Assembly: GCF_000876655.1 (NCBI RefSeq) | Contig: NZ_JYCN01000014.1 | Location: 124,001 to 188,000, forward strand | Direction: 5' to 3' | From: Arthrobacter sp. SPG23 | GTDB lineage: Bacteria > Actinomycetota > Actinomycetes > Actinomycetales > Micrococcaceae | DNA: 64,000 nt | Program-made: the position numbers and the translations under genes | Notes under the pieces: model-generated | What the model was told of the DNA's origin: nothing | The model's input: only the letters and a program-made list of their open reading frames with translations | Databases searched by the model: none | Shown here: positions 8,844 to 17,452 of the stretch, in pieces | How the letters are laid out: every line of letters begins with the position of its first letter | Numbering within the stretch: the first letter of the stretch is position 1

Positions 8844-10187
8844 ATGACTGTCGTACCCCTGCCGCTCGAGCAGAACCACCCTGGAGACACCCTGATCCAC
8901 GGAGCCGACGGCGGGTCCGTTGTCCGCCGGTCCGTGCTTCCGGGAGGCGTACGTGTACTGACGGAGGCCATGCCGGGCCAGCGGTCCGCGACCATCGGCT
9001 TCTGGGTCGGCGTGGGTTCACGGGACGAAGCCCACGGGCAACACGGGTCCACCCATTTCCTGGAGCACCTGCTGTTCAAAGGCACCAAGCGGCGCACCGC
9101 ACTGGAAATCGCGTCCGCCTTCGATGAGGTGGGCGGGGAGTCCAACGCCGCTACTGCCAAGGAAAGCACCTGCTACTTTGCCCGGGTCCTGGATACCGAC
9201 CTCCCGATGGCCATCGACGTCATCGCGGACATGATCACCGGCGCAGTCCTGGACCCGCAGGAGATGGAGCAGGAACGCGACGTCATCCTGGAGGAAATCG
9301 CGATGGACAGCGACGACCCCACGGACGTCGCGCACGAGCACTTTGTCGCCGCGGTGCTGGGAACGCATCCGCTGGGCCGCCCGATCGGCGGGACCCCGGA
9401 AGCCATCCGGGCCGTTGCCCGCGATTCCGTCTGGGACCATTACCGCCGGTACTACCGTCCGGACGAGCTGGTCATCACTGCCGCCGGCGGACTGGACCAC
9501 GACGTCGTCTGCGGACTCGTGGTGGATGCCCTTCACCAGGCGGGCTGGGCACTGGAGCCCGGGGCGGCACCGGTGGAGCGGCGCTCCACCGAACGGGCCG
9601 ACATCACCGGCACCGCCGGACTCCACGTGGTCAAGCGGCCCGTCGAGCAGGCAAACATCATCATGGGCTGCCCCACGATCGTCGCAACGGACGGACGCCG
9701 CTATGTCATGAGCGTGCTCAACGCCGTGCTGGGCGGAGGCATGTCCTCACGCCTGTTCCAGGAAGTCCGGGAGAAACGGGGCCTGGTGTACTCCACGTAT
9801 TCCTTCGCCTCGTCCTATGCCGACGCGGGCTATTTCGGGATGTACGCGGGCTGCACCCCGTCGAAGGTCCGCCAGGTCATCGAGCTGCTGGGTGTCGAAC
9901 TGGACAAGCTGGCGGGTCACGGCATTTCCGAGGACGAACTCAGGAAGGCCGTGGGCCAGCTCTGCGGCGGGATTGTGCTGGCGCTCGAAGACACCGGATC
10001 GCGGATGTCGAGGCTGGGCCGGGCCGAGCTGGTGTCCGGCGAATACCAGGACATCGAGGAGACGCTCCGGCAGATCAAGAGCGTCACGGTAGAGCAGGTT
10101 CGGGACCTGGCGCAGGAGCTTGCGGCGGCACCGCGAACGGTGACGGTGGTGGGTCCGTTCGAGGAAGGCGAAACCTTCGGCCTCTAA
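8844..10187 (+). CDS. M16 family zinc peptidase (processing-peptidase type)
   Basis: A 447-residue insulinase-type protease. The inverted zinc motif HxxEH is present as HFLEH near residue 72, with the downstream Glu in an E-V-G-G-E-S-N-A-A-T block typical of PepR/YmxG proteins. The second half carries the glycine-rich R-E-K-R-G-L-V-Y-S segment seen in M16 domains. ATG 8844 is preferred over TTG 8841 by its spacing from GAAAGG. Location just after pnp is common across actinobacteria. The substrate is unknown. No signal peptide is visible, so it probably acts in the cytoplasm. Confidence 0.9.
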   Translation: MTVVPLPLEQNHPGDTLIHGADGGSVVRRSVLPGGVRVLTEAMPGQRSATIGFWVGVGSRDEAHGQHGSTHFLEHLLFKGTKRRTALEIASAFDEVGGESNAATAKESTCYFARVLDTDLPMAIDVIADMITGAVLDPQEMEQERDVILEEIAMDSDDPTDVAHEHFVAAVLGTHPLGRPIGGTPEAIRAVARDSVWDHYRRYYRPDELVITAAGGLDHDVVCGLVVDALHQAGWALEPGAAPVERRSTERADITGTAGLHVVKRPVEQANIIMGCPTIVATDGRRYVMSVLNAVLGGGMSSRLFQEVREKRGLVYSTYSFASSYADAGYFGMYAGCTPSKVRQVIELLGVELDKLAGHGISEDELRKAVGQLCGGIVLALEDTGSRMSRLGRAELVSGEYQDIEETLRQIKSVTVEQVRDLAQELAAAPRTVTVVGPFEEGETFGL

Positions 10188-10272
10188 ACCGGACCCCTGA
10201 GCCGGGCGACTCCGTGCTGGACATCCCAACGCAGCGGCGTGATGATGAACCCGGGGACACACTGGAGGAGCA

Positions 10273-10734
10273 ATGGACCGTCCGCACCCGGGCAGTGCGC
10301 AGGAAGAGCTGGGAGCCTTCCTCGGGCACTGGACAGGGACTACGCGCATAGAGGCCACGTCCCGCAGGCCCGCCAGGACGGCAGCGGCCGAAGTGACGTT
10401 CACCAAGGCCGCCGGCGGCTACGCGGTGCTGCAAAGCTACCGGCACACCGAAACCGACGGAATCCGCTTTGAGCGGCATGGCATGTTCACCATGGACGCA
10501 GACCACGCGGACACGGTCTGGTACCACGTGGACAGCGTGGGACTGCCGCGGGAAGCGCCGATCCGGTGTAGCTGGCACGGCGGAGTACTCACCGTGGAAC
10601 GCCAGAACGGCAGGGACACGTCCCGGCATACCTTCCGGGTGGACGACGGCGTGCTGACGCACACGTCAGAGGTCCGCCTGGCCGGCGATTCAGGCTTCGC
10701 TCCGTTCATGACCTCCGTTTGCCGCCGCACCTGA
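10273..10734 (+). CDS. DUF1579-like protein
   Basis: A 153-residue soluble protein with no signal peptide. It begins with an L-G-A-F-L-G-H-W-T-G-T motif and continues as alternating beta strands, resembling DUF1579 or lipocalin-like domains. A GGAGGAGC site lies just before the ATG. It is not clearly co-transcribed with the M16 gene (85-base gap). Function unknown, and the family match is by pattern only. Confidence 0.55.
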   Translation: MDRPHPGSAQEELGAFLGHWTGTTRIEATSRRPARTAAAEVTFTKAAGGYAVLQSYRHTETDGIRFERHGMFTMDADHADTVWYHVDSVGLPREAPIRCSWHGGVLTVERQNGRDTSRHTFRVDDGVLTHTSEVRLAGDSGFAPFMTSVCRRT

Positions 10735-10739
10735 CAGCC

Positions 10740-10796
10740 CGAACGGACACTTACGGTCCCGGTGTTGAGCGCGAACGGACATGAGCGGCCCCCGCC
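10740..10796 (+). repeat. imperfect 32-bp direct repeat
   Basis: CGAACGGACA occurs at 10740 and again at 10772, each followed by a related C/G-rich segment. The second copy runs into the LuxR remnant. This could be a degenerate intergenic repeat or decayed sequence. Confidence 0.4.
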
Positions 10797-10961
10797 GCCG
10801 CGGGCGGACTGGACACCGGAGCGCTGGCGGCGGCCCTCGGGATCAGCGCTTACACGGTGCAGGACCAGTTCAAGCTGGTTTTTGCTGCCTGCGGGGTGCG
10901 GAGCAGGAATTCCTTGATGGCTTTGGCCCTCGGCACGGCGCGGGGCGGCCCGCCCTCGTGA
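10785..10961 (+). pseudogene. remnant of a LuxR-type HTH regulator (C-terminus)
   Basis: The frame starting at 10785 is open to TGA 10959-10961 and encodes a C-terminal LuxR helix-turn-helix: an A-L-A-A-A-L-G-I-S recognition entry, Y-T-V-Q-D-Q-F-K-L-V-F in place of the usual TVQDHLKxVF, then G-V-R-S-R-N-S-L. There is no start codon or effector domain, and an in-frame stop lies just upstream at 10782. It is too short and truncated to act as a normal regulator. It looks like the end of a deleted or decayed gene at the edge of the molybdenum cofactor island. Confidence 0.7.
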
Positions 10962-10992
10962 GAACCCGCCGTCGTAAGAACTTCCAGGCTGC

Positions 10993-11259
10993 CTAGCCGC
11001 CGGCGAAAGGCGGCAGCACGTCCACCACGTCGTCCGGCTCCAAGACCACGGACCGGTCGCGCACGGCCACTTCGTTGAGCAGGAAACTGCTTCGCGAAAG
11101 CAGCCGCGCGAGCGGCGGGGTGCCTGCGGGCGGAACCGGGCGGTCGACGTCGAGCACGGCGCTCAACAGTGCCTCCATGGTGGAGCCGGCGGGAAGCTCA
11201 AAGCGTTCTTCTTCCACGCCTGCCGCGGCGCGCGCGGCAGCGAAATAACGTACGTTCAA
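10993..11259 (-). CDS. moaD: molybdopterin synthase small subunit, MoaD/ThiS family
   Basis: An 88-residue ubiquitin-fold sulfur carrier. It starts with the beta strand MNVRYFAAAR, has the mid-protein FLLNEVAV strand, and ends in the required Gly-Gly (PPFAGG), whose thiocarboxylate donates sulfur to precursor Z. It begins 4 bases after the moaA stop, forming a moaA-moaD operon on the minus strand. Its partner moaE lies 7.5 kb away on the other strand. Confidence 0.9.
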   Translation of the reverse strand: MNVRYFAAARAAAGVEEERFELPAGSTMEALLSAVLDVDRPVPPAGTPPLARLLSRSSFLLNEVAVRDRSVVLEPDDVVDVLPPFAGG

Positions 11260-11263
11260 TGCT

Positions 11264-12394
11264 TTAGCCTCCGATGGCGCTCATGCTGCGGTCCGGCTGG
11301 ACGAAGTCCGGAGCGTCCAAACCGACATGGTCCATGCCGTGGGCTTTCGGCTTGATCCACATGGCGTCCTGCCAGCGTTCGGCGAGCTGCTCATCCGTGG
11401 CGCCTTCGCGCAGCAGCCCCAGGAGATCGACTTCCTCACGCGAGAAAAGGCAGCTCATGATCTTGCCCTCGGCCGTGATCCGGGTGCGGCGGCAATCCGA
11501 GCAGAAGGGTTCGGTGACGGAGGCAATGATCCCCACTGTTCCCAGCACGGGGCCGGTGGCCTCGTCGGAACCCGGGACCCGACGTCGTACTTCGAAGCGT
11601 TCGGCCGGCGCGCCGTCGCGGTCCCTCGGATCCGTACTGAGCACGTAGTCGACGGACAGCAGCTCGCGGATCTCGGCCGCGGTAATCATGTTCCGGCGGG
11701 TCCAGCCGTGGTCCGCGTCGAGCGGCATCTGCTCGATGAAGCGGAGCTCGTAGCCGCGGTCCAGTGCCCACGCCAGCAGCGACGGGGACTCGGCGTCGTT
11801 AATTCCCCGCATCAGGACCGCGTTGAGCTTTACGGGGCCGAGTCCAGCAGCCCAGGCGGCGTCCACGCCGGCCAGGACCTTGTCCAGGAAGGGCCGCCGG
11901 GTCAGCTTGGTAAACGTTTCCTCGTGCAGCGAATCGAGCGAAACGTTGATCCGCGACAGCCCGGCAGCCTTGAGGCCGGCCGCCTTCTTGTCCAACCCGA
12001 CGGCGTTGGTGGTCATGGAAATCGGCAGCTCCGGGTGTGCCTGCCGCAGGGCGGAAATGATGTCGAGCAGGTCGGCCCGGACCAGCGGTTCGCCGCCGGT
12101 GAGGCGCAGTTCGCGCACGCCCAGCATGTCGACGCCGATCCGCACGATCCTGACGATTTCCTCGGCGGACATCACGGCCTGCTTGGCCAGCCATTCAAGG
12201 CCTTCGGCCGGCATGCAGTACGTGCAGCGCAGGTTGCACTTGTCCGTCAGCGACAGCCTCATGTCCGTGGCCCGGCGCCCGTAACGGTCCATCAGGCCCG
12301 CGGGCAGGCCCGCCGGACGCGATGGCGGCGGTGCTGCTGCCGGGGCGGAACCGGCCCCCTCCCGGGGTTGCGGCATACCAAGCTGAACAGTCAT
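11264..12394 (-). CDS. moaA: GTP 3',8-cyclase
   Basis: Radical SAM enzyme that starts molybdenum cofactor synthesis by converting GTP to a cyclic intermediate later processed by MoaC. The 376-residue protein shows the SAM cluster CNLRCTYC near residue 52, LTGGEPLVR, and the C-terminal second cluster (CSDCRRTRITAEGKIMSC), ending in the catalytic GG. An N-terminal Ala/Pro-rich stretch of about 30 residues is extra. On the minus strand TAGCCT (12401-12406) lies 6 bases before the ATG, so the mRNA is probably leaderless. It is divergent from the response regulator. Confidence 0.96.
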   Translation of the reverse strand: MTVQLGMPQPREGAGSAPAAAPPPSRPAGLPAGLMDRYGRRATDMRLSLTDKCNLRCTYCMPAEGLEWLAKQAVMSAEEIVRIVRIGVDMLGVRELRLTGGEPLVRADLLDIISALRQAHPELPISMTTNAVGLDKKAAGLKAAGLSRINVSLDSLHEETFTKLTRRPFLDKVLAGVDAAWAAGLGPVKLNAVLMRGINDAESPSLLAWALDRGYELRFIEQMPLDADHGWTRRNMITAAEIRELLSVDYVLSTDPRDRDGAPAERFEVRRRVPGSDEATGPVLGTVGIIASVTEPFCSDCRRTRITAEGKIMSCLFSREEVDLLGLLREGATDEQLAERWQDAMWIKPKAHGMDHVGLDAPDFVQPDRSMSAIGG

Positions 12395-12514
12395 AAATTC
12401 AGGCTACGCCACGTTGGGGCCAACCATCACGCCTGTGACATCCGCGGATCTTACGGAATCCCTACGGATCGCCCCGGGCGGCGGCAAAGCCGTGCCGGGC
12501 CCCTGCCCCGAACC

Positions 12515-12520
12515 TATGCT
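12515..12520 (+). promoter_or_regulatory. -10 box of leaderless response-regulator transcript
   Basis: TATGCT ends 6 bases before GTG 12527, placing the transcription start at the start codon. The GGAGG between them is only 1 base from the GTG, too close to serve as a normal ribosome site. Confidence 0.6.
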
Positions 12521-12526
12521 GGAGGA

Positions 12527-13270
12527 GTGAACAAGTCCCAGCCGGCGCCGGTCCAGGCCGCAGTCGGAAACCGGCGGATACTCCTCGTCGAAGACGAACA
12601 AACCATCGCCGGCGTGGTCCGTGACTACCTCGTGCAGGCCGGCTTCCAGGTGGACCTGGCAGCGGACGGGTTCACCGCCCTGCGCCTCGCCGCCGAGCGG
12701 AACCCTGACCTCGTTCTGCTGGACCGCATGCTGCCCGGGCTGGACGGCGTGGAAGTGTGCCGCAGGCTCCGCCAGACGACGAGCGTGCCCGTCATTATGC
12801 TGACCGCCCTCGGGACGGAGGATGACAGGATCCTGGGGCTGGAGGTCGGCGCGGACGATTACATCACCAAGCCTTTCTCGCCCCGCGAACTGGTGCTCCG
12901 GGTGCGATCGGTGCTGCGCCGCAGCGTCCAGGAGTTCAGCCCTGAACCTGCGGTGGAGGTCGCCGGGTTCGAGCTCAACCCGGCAGCCCGGACTGTGTCG
13001 CACCACGGAACACCCCTCGCGCTGACCATCCGGGAGTTCGACCTGCTGGCGTTCCTGCTGCGCCGCCCCAACCAGGTGTTCAGCCGTGAGGAACTGATCA
13101 AAGCCGTGTGGGGCTGGGACTTCGGGGACCTGTCCACGGTCACCGTCCACGTCCGGCGGCTGCGCGAGAAGATCGAGGCTGACCCCACCCGGCCGGGGCT
13201 CCTGAAGACAGTGTGGGGCGTGGGCTACCGGCTGGACACTCCGGACGGGGCTACCGGTGCAAACAGCTGA
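12527..13270 (+). CDS. OmpR-family response regulator
   Basis: A 247-residue two-component regulator. The receiver domain (about residues 15-130) has the acidic pair in LLVEDEQ, the phospho-acceptor Asp near residue 66 (LLDRMLPG), the conserved Thr (MLTALG) and Lys in ITKPFSPRE. The winged-helix DNA-binding domain (about 145-235) has LTIREFDLLAFLLRRPNQVFSREELI and VHVRRLREKIE. GTG 12527 is taken because a -10 box sits 6 bases upstream, although the frame is open far upstream. The kinase gene overlaps its end. Genomic position suggests control of the adjacent Moco enzyme. Confidence 0.93.
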   Translation: MNKSQPAPVQAAVGNRRILLVEDEQTIAGVVRDYLVQAGFQVDLAADGFTALRLAAERNPDLVLLDRMLPGLDGVEVCRRLRQTTSVPVIMLTALGTEDDRILGLEVGADDYITKPFSPRELVLRVRSVLRRSVQEFSPEPAVEVAGFELNPAARTVSHHGTPLALTIREFDLLAFLLRRPNQVFSREELIKAVWGWDFGDLSTVTVHVRRLREKIEADPTRPGLLKTVWGVGYRLDTPDGATGANS

Positions 13271-14501
13271 GCTTCTCGCGATCGTGGCGTGGGCGCTGCT
13301 CTGGGCCGTCGTCATCGGGGCAGGGTCGCTGCTGCTGCTCAGACCGCTTCGCCGGACGTCCCTGGCCGTCCAGATCTGCGTGGTGGTGCTGTCCACCGTC
13401 GCGGTCCTGACCGCCGGCATGGTGAGCGCGTTCAATGCGATGGTGATTTCCGCCCGGGACCTGGAGGTCATGTGGTACGTCCTGGCCATCGCCTCGGCGG
13501 TGGCGCTGGCCATCTCCCTGGTCCTCGGGGCGCGGGTTTCCCGCAACGCCAGGCTGCTCGCAGCGGCCGCACGGAGCATCGGGCGCGGCGAAAACCCGGG
13601 CCTGCCGGCACCGCTCATGAGCTCCGAGCTCTCGGAACTGGCGGATGAACTGGAACGCAGCAGCCGCATGCTGGCCGAATCCCGCGAGCGGGAGGCCGCC
13701 GTCGAAAATTCACGCCGGGAACTCGTCAGCTGGATTTCGCACGACCTCCGCACGCCGCTGGCCAGCATGCGCGCCATGGCCGAGGCGCTTGAAGACGGAA
13801 TGGCCGCCGACGTCAACGGCTACTACCGCAAGATCATCAGCCAGACGGACCAGATGGCCGTCATGGTCAACGACCTCCTGGAGCTGTCCAAAATCCAGGC
13901 AGGCACCCTGCGGCTCACAGCCGAGCCCCTGGATCTCTACGACCTCGCCAGCGACGCAATCGCGGACCTTGCTCCGCTTGCTGCCCGCAGGCAGATAACG
14001 CTCGACGGCGGCGGTGTCCGTGAGTGCCTGGCCCTCGCGGACGGTCCGTCGCTGGGACGCGCGGTCCGCAACGTCGTGCTGAACGCCATCCTGTACAGCA
14101 AGCCCGGCTCCGGCGTGACCGTGGAAGTCGGCCGGGAAGGGCAGGACTCTGTGATTTCAGTGACGGACGGCTGCGGCGGCATTGCACCGGAGGACATCCG
14201 GCACCTCTTCGACACCGGATGGCAGAAGAAGAACCCCGCGCGCGGCCGCTCCGGCGGCATGGGCGTGTCCGGAGCCGAGCCGGAGGCGCCGGGTTACAGC
14301 GGCGCCGGGATCGGGCTCAGCATGGTGGCCGGAATCGTCCGGGCCCATGACGGCAGCGTGACGGTGGAAAATGTCGACGGCGGCTGCCGTTTTTCCCTTC
14401 GCCTGCCCGCCGAGGATCCGGAGCACCTGGCGGAGGCCCCGCGCCCTCGCGGGCCGGCAAGCCACAACGATCCGGAAGCGAAGGTGCCCCGTGGACACTA
14501 A
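13257..14501 (+). CDS. sensor histidine kinase
   Basis: A 414-residue membrane sensor. Two or three hydrophobic segments (about residues 5-27, 33-55 and 70-92) are followed by a HAMP-like linker (about 95-150). The dimerisation domain has SHDLRTPLASM with the phospho-acceptor His near residue 162. The ATPase domain has the N box (NVVLNAILYS), the G1 box (VTDGCGG), a 25-residue Gly/Pro-rich insertion, and the G2 box (GAGIGLSM). There is almost no extracellular domain, so the signal is probably sensed in the membrane. The GTG overlaps the response regulator by 14 bases. The next gene starts inside its end. Confidence 0.92.
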   Translation: MQTAELLAIVAWALLWAVVIGAGSLLLLRPLRRTSLAVQICVVVLSTVAVLTAGMVSAFNAMVISARDLEVMWYVLAIASAVALAISLVLGARVSRNARLLAAAARSIGRGENPGLPAPLMSSELSELADELERSSRMLAESREREAAVENSRRELVSWISHDLRTPLASMRAMAEALEDGMAADVNGYYRKIISQTDQMAVMVNDLLELSKIQAGTLRLTAEPLDLYDLASDAIADLAPLAARRQITLDGGGVRECLALADGPSLGRAVRNVVLNAILYSKPGSGVTVEVGREGQDSVISVTDGCGGIAPEDIRHLFDTGWQKKNPARGRSGGMGVSGAEPEAPGYSGAGIGLSMVAGIVRAHDGSVTVENVDGGCRFSLRLPAEDPEHLAEAPRPRGPASHNDPEAKVPRGH

Positions 14502-16119
14502 CGAACCCGGAAGGGTGTCCGGGAAATTGCCAGCCGACGTCCCAACCGACGTCCCAACCGAGGTCCCCGCTGGCAACCGCCTCCACGCATCCGGCCGGTG
14601 GGCAGCCGCCGCCGGCGTTGTGGCCGTGGCCGCCGGGGTGGTGGCCGGCGAACTCGCCGCTGCCCTCGTGAGCCCGGCGCTTTCGCCGATGACGGGCGTT
14701 GGCGGTGCCGTGATCGATGCTGTCCCGCCGGCTGTCAAGGACTGGGCCGTCTCAGTGTTTGGCACTGCGGACAAGCTGGCGCTTCTCGTGGGTATGGGAC
14801 TGGCGATGGCCGGGCTCGCGGCGCTCGCCGGCCTGCTGGAATGGCGCCGCCGCTTTGCCGGGTTCGCGGTCATCGCCGTATTCGGCGCGGCCGGCCTGGC
14901 GGCGGTCCTTGGCCGGGCCCAGGCAACCGGCAATGCCGTTGTGCTTCCCCTGCTGGCGGCCGGCATAGGAATCCTGGCGCTGCGCTGGCTGATGTCACGC
15001 CTCCGGGAATGGAGTACGGCAGGGCAAGCCCCAGAAACGCAGCCGGGACCGGGCCGGCGCCGGTTCCTGCAGGCACTTGGCGGAAGCGCTGTCTTCGCGG
15101 CCGTTGGCGGCGCGCTTGCTGTCGCCCTGCGTGGCGCCGCGGCCGGAGTCAGCGAATTCCGGAGCAAGCTCGCGCTGCCCGCCGCGGTTTCCCCGGCTCC
15201 GCCGGTTCCGGCGGGAGCCGGGCTGGGGCTGGACGGCATCAGTCCGCTGGTGACGCCCAACCGTGACTTCTACCGGATCGACACTGCCCTCACTGTTCCG
15301 GCGGTGGATCCGGACTCCTGGGTCCTCAGGGTCACGGGCATGGTGGAACGGGACATCGAGCTCGATTTCGCCACGCTGCTCTCGAAGCCCATGACTGAAC
15401 GCCATGTGACCATCGCCTGCGTCTCCAACGAAGTGGGAGGGGACCTCATCGGCAACGCGCTGTGGCTGGGCTGGCCGGTCCGGGAGCTGCTGGCCCTGGC
15501 AGGGCCGCAGAACGGGGCGGACATGGTGCTGTCCCGCAGCAAGGACGGCTGGACGGCCGGCACACCTCTCGAAGCATTGACGGACACACGGGACGCGCTC
15601 ATCGCCGTCGGCATGAACGGCGAACCGTTGCCGCTGGAGCATGGCTTCCCGGTGCGGCTCGTCGTTCCCGGCCTGTACGGCTACGTCTCCGCCACCAAAT
15701 GGCTCACTGAACTGAAAGTGACCCGGTTCGCAGACGACGTCGGGTACTGGACTCCCCGCGGCTGGAGTGAACGCGGGCCCATCAAGACGTCGTCCCGCAT
15801 CGACGTTCCGCGCTCCGGGCGCCCGATGCGCGCCGGAACGGTGGCCTTCGGCGGCGTCGCCTGGGCCCAGCACACCGGAATCGGCACGGTGGAACTCCGC
15901 GTCAACCGCGGCGCATGGCAGACGGCGGAGCTTGCTCCCGGCATCTCCCGGGACACCTGGTACCAGTGGCAGTTGTCACTGCCCCTGACGCCCGGGCAGT
16001 ATGAGGTCCAGGTCCGGGCCACGGACCTCAATGGCGTGCCGCAGATCGAAAAGGCGTCCCGGGTTGCCCCGGACGGCGCTACCGGATTCCACACCATTAG
16101 AGTTGACGTGACGCCGTAG
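14491..16119 (+). CDS. membrane molybdopterin oxidoreductase, sulfite-oxidase type, five TM helices
   Basis: A 542-residue polytopic Moco protein. Four helices (about residues 37-60, 95-116, 122-141 and 149-168) are followed by a twin-arginine motif RRRFLQ (189-194) and a fifth helix (195-215). The extracellular catalytic domain of the SUOX family follows, with the molybdenum-ligating Cys in TIACVSNE (about residue 310). Streptomyces relatives insert helices 1-4 by Sec and helix 5 by Tat. A 12-bp repeat gives the N-terminal D-V-P-T repeats. The GTG start overlaps the kinase by 11 bases. The substrate and electron acceptor are unknown. Confidence 0.88.
   Translation: MDTNEPGRVSGKLPADVPTDVPTEVPAGNRLHASGRWAAAAGVVAVAAGVVAGELAAALVSPALSPMTGVGGAVIDAVPPAVKDWAVSVFGTADKLALLVGMGLAMAGLAALAGLLEWRRRFAGFAVIAVFGAAGLAAVLGRAQATGNAVVLPLLAAGIGILALRWLMSRLREWSTAGQAPETQPGPGRRRFLQALGGSAVFAAVGGALAVALRGAAAGVSEFRSKLALPAAVSPAPPVPAGAGLGLDGISPLVTPNRDFYRIDTALTVPAVDPDSWVLRVTGMVERDIELDFATLLSKPMTERHVTIACVSNEVGGDLIGNALWLGWPVRELLALAGPQNGADMVLSRSKDGWTAGTPLEALTDTRDALIAVGMNGEPLPLEHGFPVRLVVPGLYGYVSATKWLTELKVTRFADDVGYWTPRGWSERGPIKTSSRIDVPRSGRPMRAGTVAFGGVAWAQHTGIGTVELRVNRGAWQTAELAPGISRDTWYQWQLSLPLTPGQYEVQVRATDLNGVPQIEKASRVAPDGATGFHTIRVDVTP
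14534..14569 (+). repeat. three tandem 12-bp repeats in coding sequence
   Basis: CCGACGTCCCAA occurs twice in a row, then CCGAGGTCCCCG. It encodes D-V-P-T-D-V-P-T-E-V-P in the cytoplasmic N-terminus of the Moco membrane protein. Unit number could vary between strains. Confidence 0.85.
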
Positions 16120-16222
16120 CGGGCCGGTGCCCCTCAGGGCTGGACCGCAGTAAGCCCGGCGCCGCGAATGCAGGCACAGCAGCACCCCGACACAGCACGC
16201 CCGGACCCGAGGTAAGGAACGC

Positions 16223-17452
16223 ATGCACCGCACCGACAACGGCCATCAGGCCCGCTCTGTGGAAGTCCACCGCGAAGCAGTACGGGAGCTCCTCGCGGAC
16301 CTCAGCGGCCCCGGCCGTACCGAAGAGTTGCCGCTCCAGGCGGCCCTGGGACGCGGGCTCACGGCGGACATCCCGGCTCCCGTGGACCTGCCGCCGTTTG
16401 CGAACTCCCAAATGGACGGCTTCGCGGTCCGCAGCTCGGACATTCCCGACGGCGGGACGGACCTGACAGTGGTGGCGCCCATCCCGGCCGGTGCTCCCGC
16501 AGCGGCGCTGGAACCGGGCACGGCCGCCCCGATCATGACCGGAGCCATGATTCCTCCCGGAGCCGACGCCGTCGTACCTGTTGAGAGGGCGGTTCCGGAC
16601 TCTTTCCCGGAGCCCGGAACGGCGGCCACGGTCCGGCTTCCGGCAACAGCGTCAGGAACCTACGTCCGGTACGCGGGCAGCGATATCCGGGCCGGGGAGC
16701 TGGCGCTCGCCGCCGGAACGTTCCTGGGCCCGGGCCAGCTGGGGCTCCTGGCGGCCCTGGGCATCACACGGGTCACGGTGCACCGGAAACTGACAGTGCT
16801 CCTCGCCACCACGGGGGATGAAGTGGTGGAGCCCGGCAGTCCGCTGGAACCCGGCAAGATCTATGACGCCAACGGCACGCTCCTGGAAGCAGCCATGCGC
16901 CAGGCCGGGCTGGATGTCCTGCGGGCAGCGATCTCCACGGACAGTCCGGATGAGCTCACGGCCATGCTCCGGGAGCACGCCCCGCAAGTGGACCTGATCG
17001 TCACCACGGGCGGTGTCAGCAAGGGCGCCTACGAAGTGGTCAGGCAGGCGGCTGCGGGACAGGACGTGGAATTCCTGCACGTGGCCATGCAGCCCGGGGG
17101 ACCCCAGGGGATCGGCCGGTTCGACGGCGTCCCGTTTGTGGGTTTCCCGGGCAACCCGGTCAGCTGCCTGGTCTCCTTCGAAATGTTCCTGCGCCCGGTC
17201 CTCGGCGAGTTGTTCGGGTCACCGGCGCCGCGGCCGGCCGTGCTGGCCAGGCTGGCGGAGCCGCTGGAATCACCCGCGGGGAAGCACCAGCTCCGGCGCG
17301 GCACCCTCTTTCCGGACGGTAAGGTACGGCTTGAAGGCGGCGCAGGCTCGCACCTGGTTCATGCCCTGGCCAATTCCAACGCCCTGATCCACGTCCCGGT
17401 GGGGACTTCCGCGCTCGCCGCGGGCGCAGAAGTGGAAGTATGGACGCTGTGA
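16223..17452 (+). CDS. moeA: molybdopterin molybdenumtransferase
   Basis: Inserts molybdate into adenylylated molybdopterin to give active Moco. The 409-residue protein has the MoeA order: an N-terminal domain with [14 protein letters not shown], a [12 protein letters not shown] motif, a MogA-like domain (about residues 185-325) with TTGDE and [11 protein letters not shown], an F-P-G-N-P-V-S motif, and a C-terminal barrel. GAGGTAAGG precedes the ATG. It leads the moeA-moaC-mog-moaE operon, whose start and stop codons overlap throughout. Confidence 0.95.
   Translation: MHRTDNGHQARSVEVHREAVRELLADLSGPGRTEELPLQAALGRGLTADIPAPVDLPPFANSQMDGFAVRSSDIPDGGTDLTVVAPIPAGAPAAALEPGTAAPIMTGAMIPPGADAVVPVERAVPDSFPEPGTAATVRLPATASGTYVRYAGSDIRAGELALAAGTFLGPGQLGLLAALGITRVTVHRKLTVLLATTGDEVVEPGSPLEPGKIYDANGTLLEAAMRQAGLDVLRAAISTDSPDELTAMLREHAPQVDLIVTTGGVSKGAYEVVRQAAAGQDVEFLHVAMQPGGPQGIGRFDGVPFVGFPGNPVSCLVSFEMFLRPVLGELFGSPAPRPAVLARLAEPLESPAGKHQLRRGTLFPDGKVRLEGGAGSHLVHALANSNALIHVPVGTSALAAGAEVEVWTL

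Noticed and set aside
6459-8900. Antisense open frame of 813 codons over pnp
   Set aside because: High-GC codon bias in pnp leaves the opposite strand free of stops. It has no recognisable domain and low-complexity composition.
11327-12526. Upstream extension of the response-regulator frame
   Set aside because: It runs antisense through moaA and has no receiver homology before residue 15 of the chosen start.
12516-12530. Mini-ORF ATG-CTG-GAG-GAG-TGA before the response regulator
   Set aside because: The ATG is inside the predicted -10 box, so it would not be transcribed.
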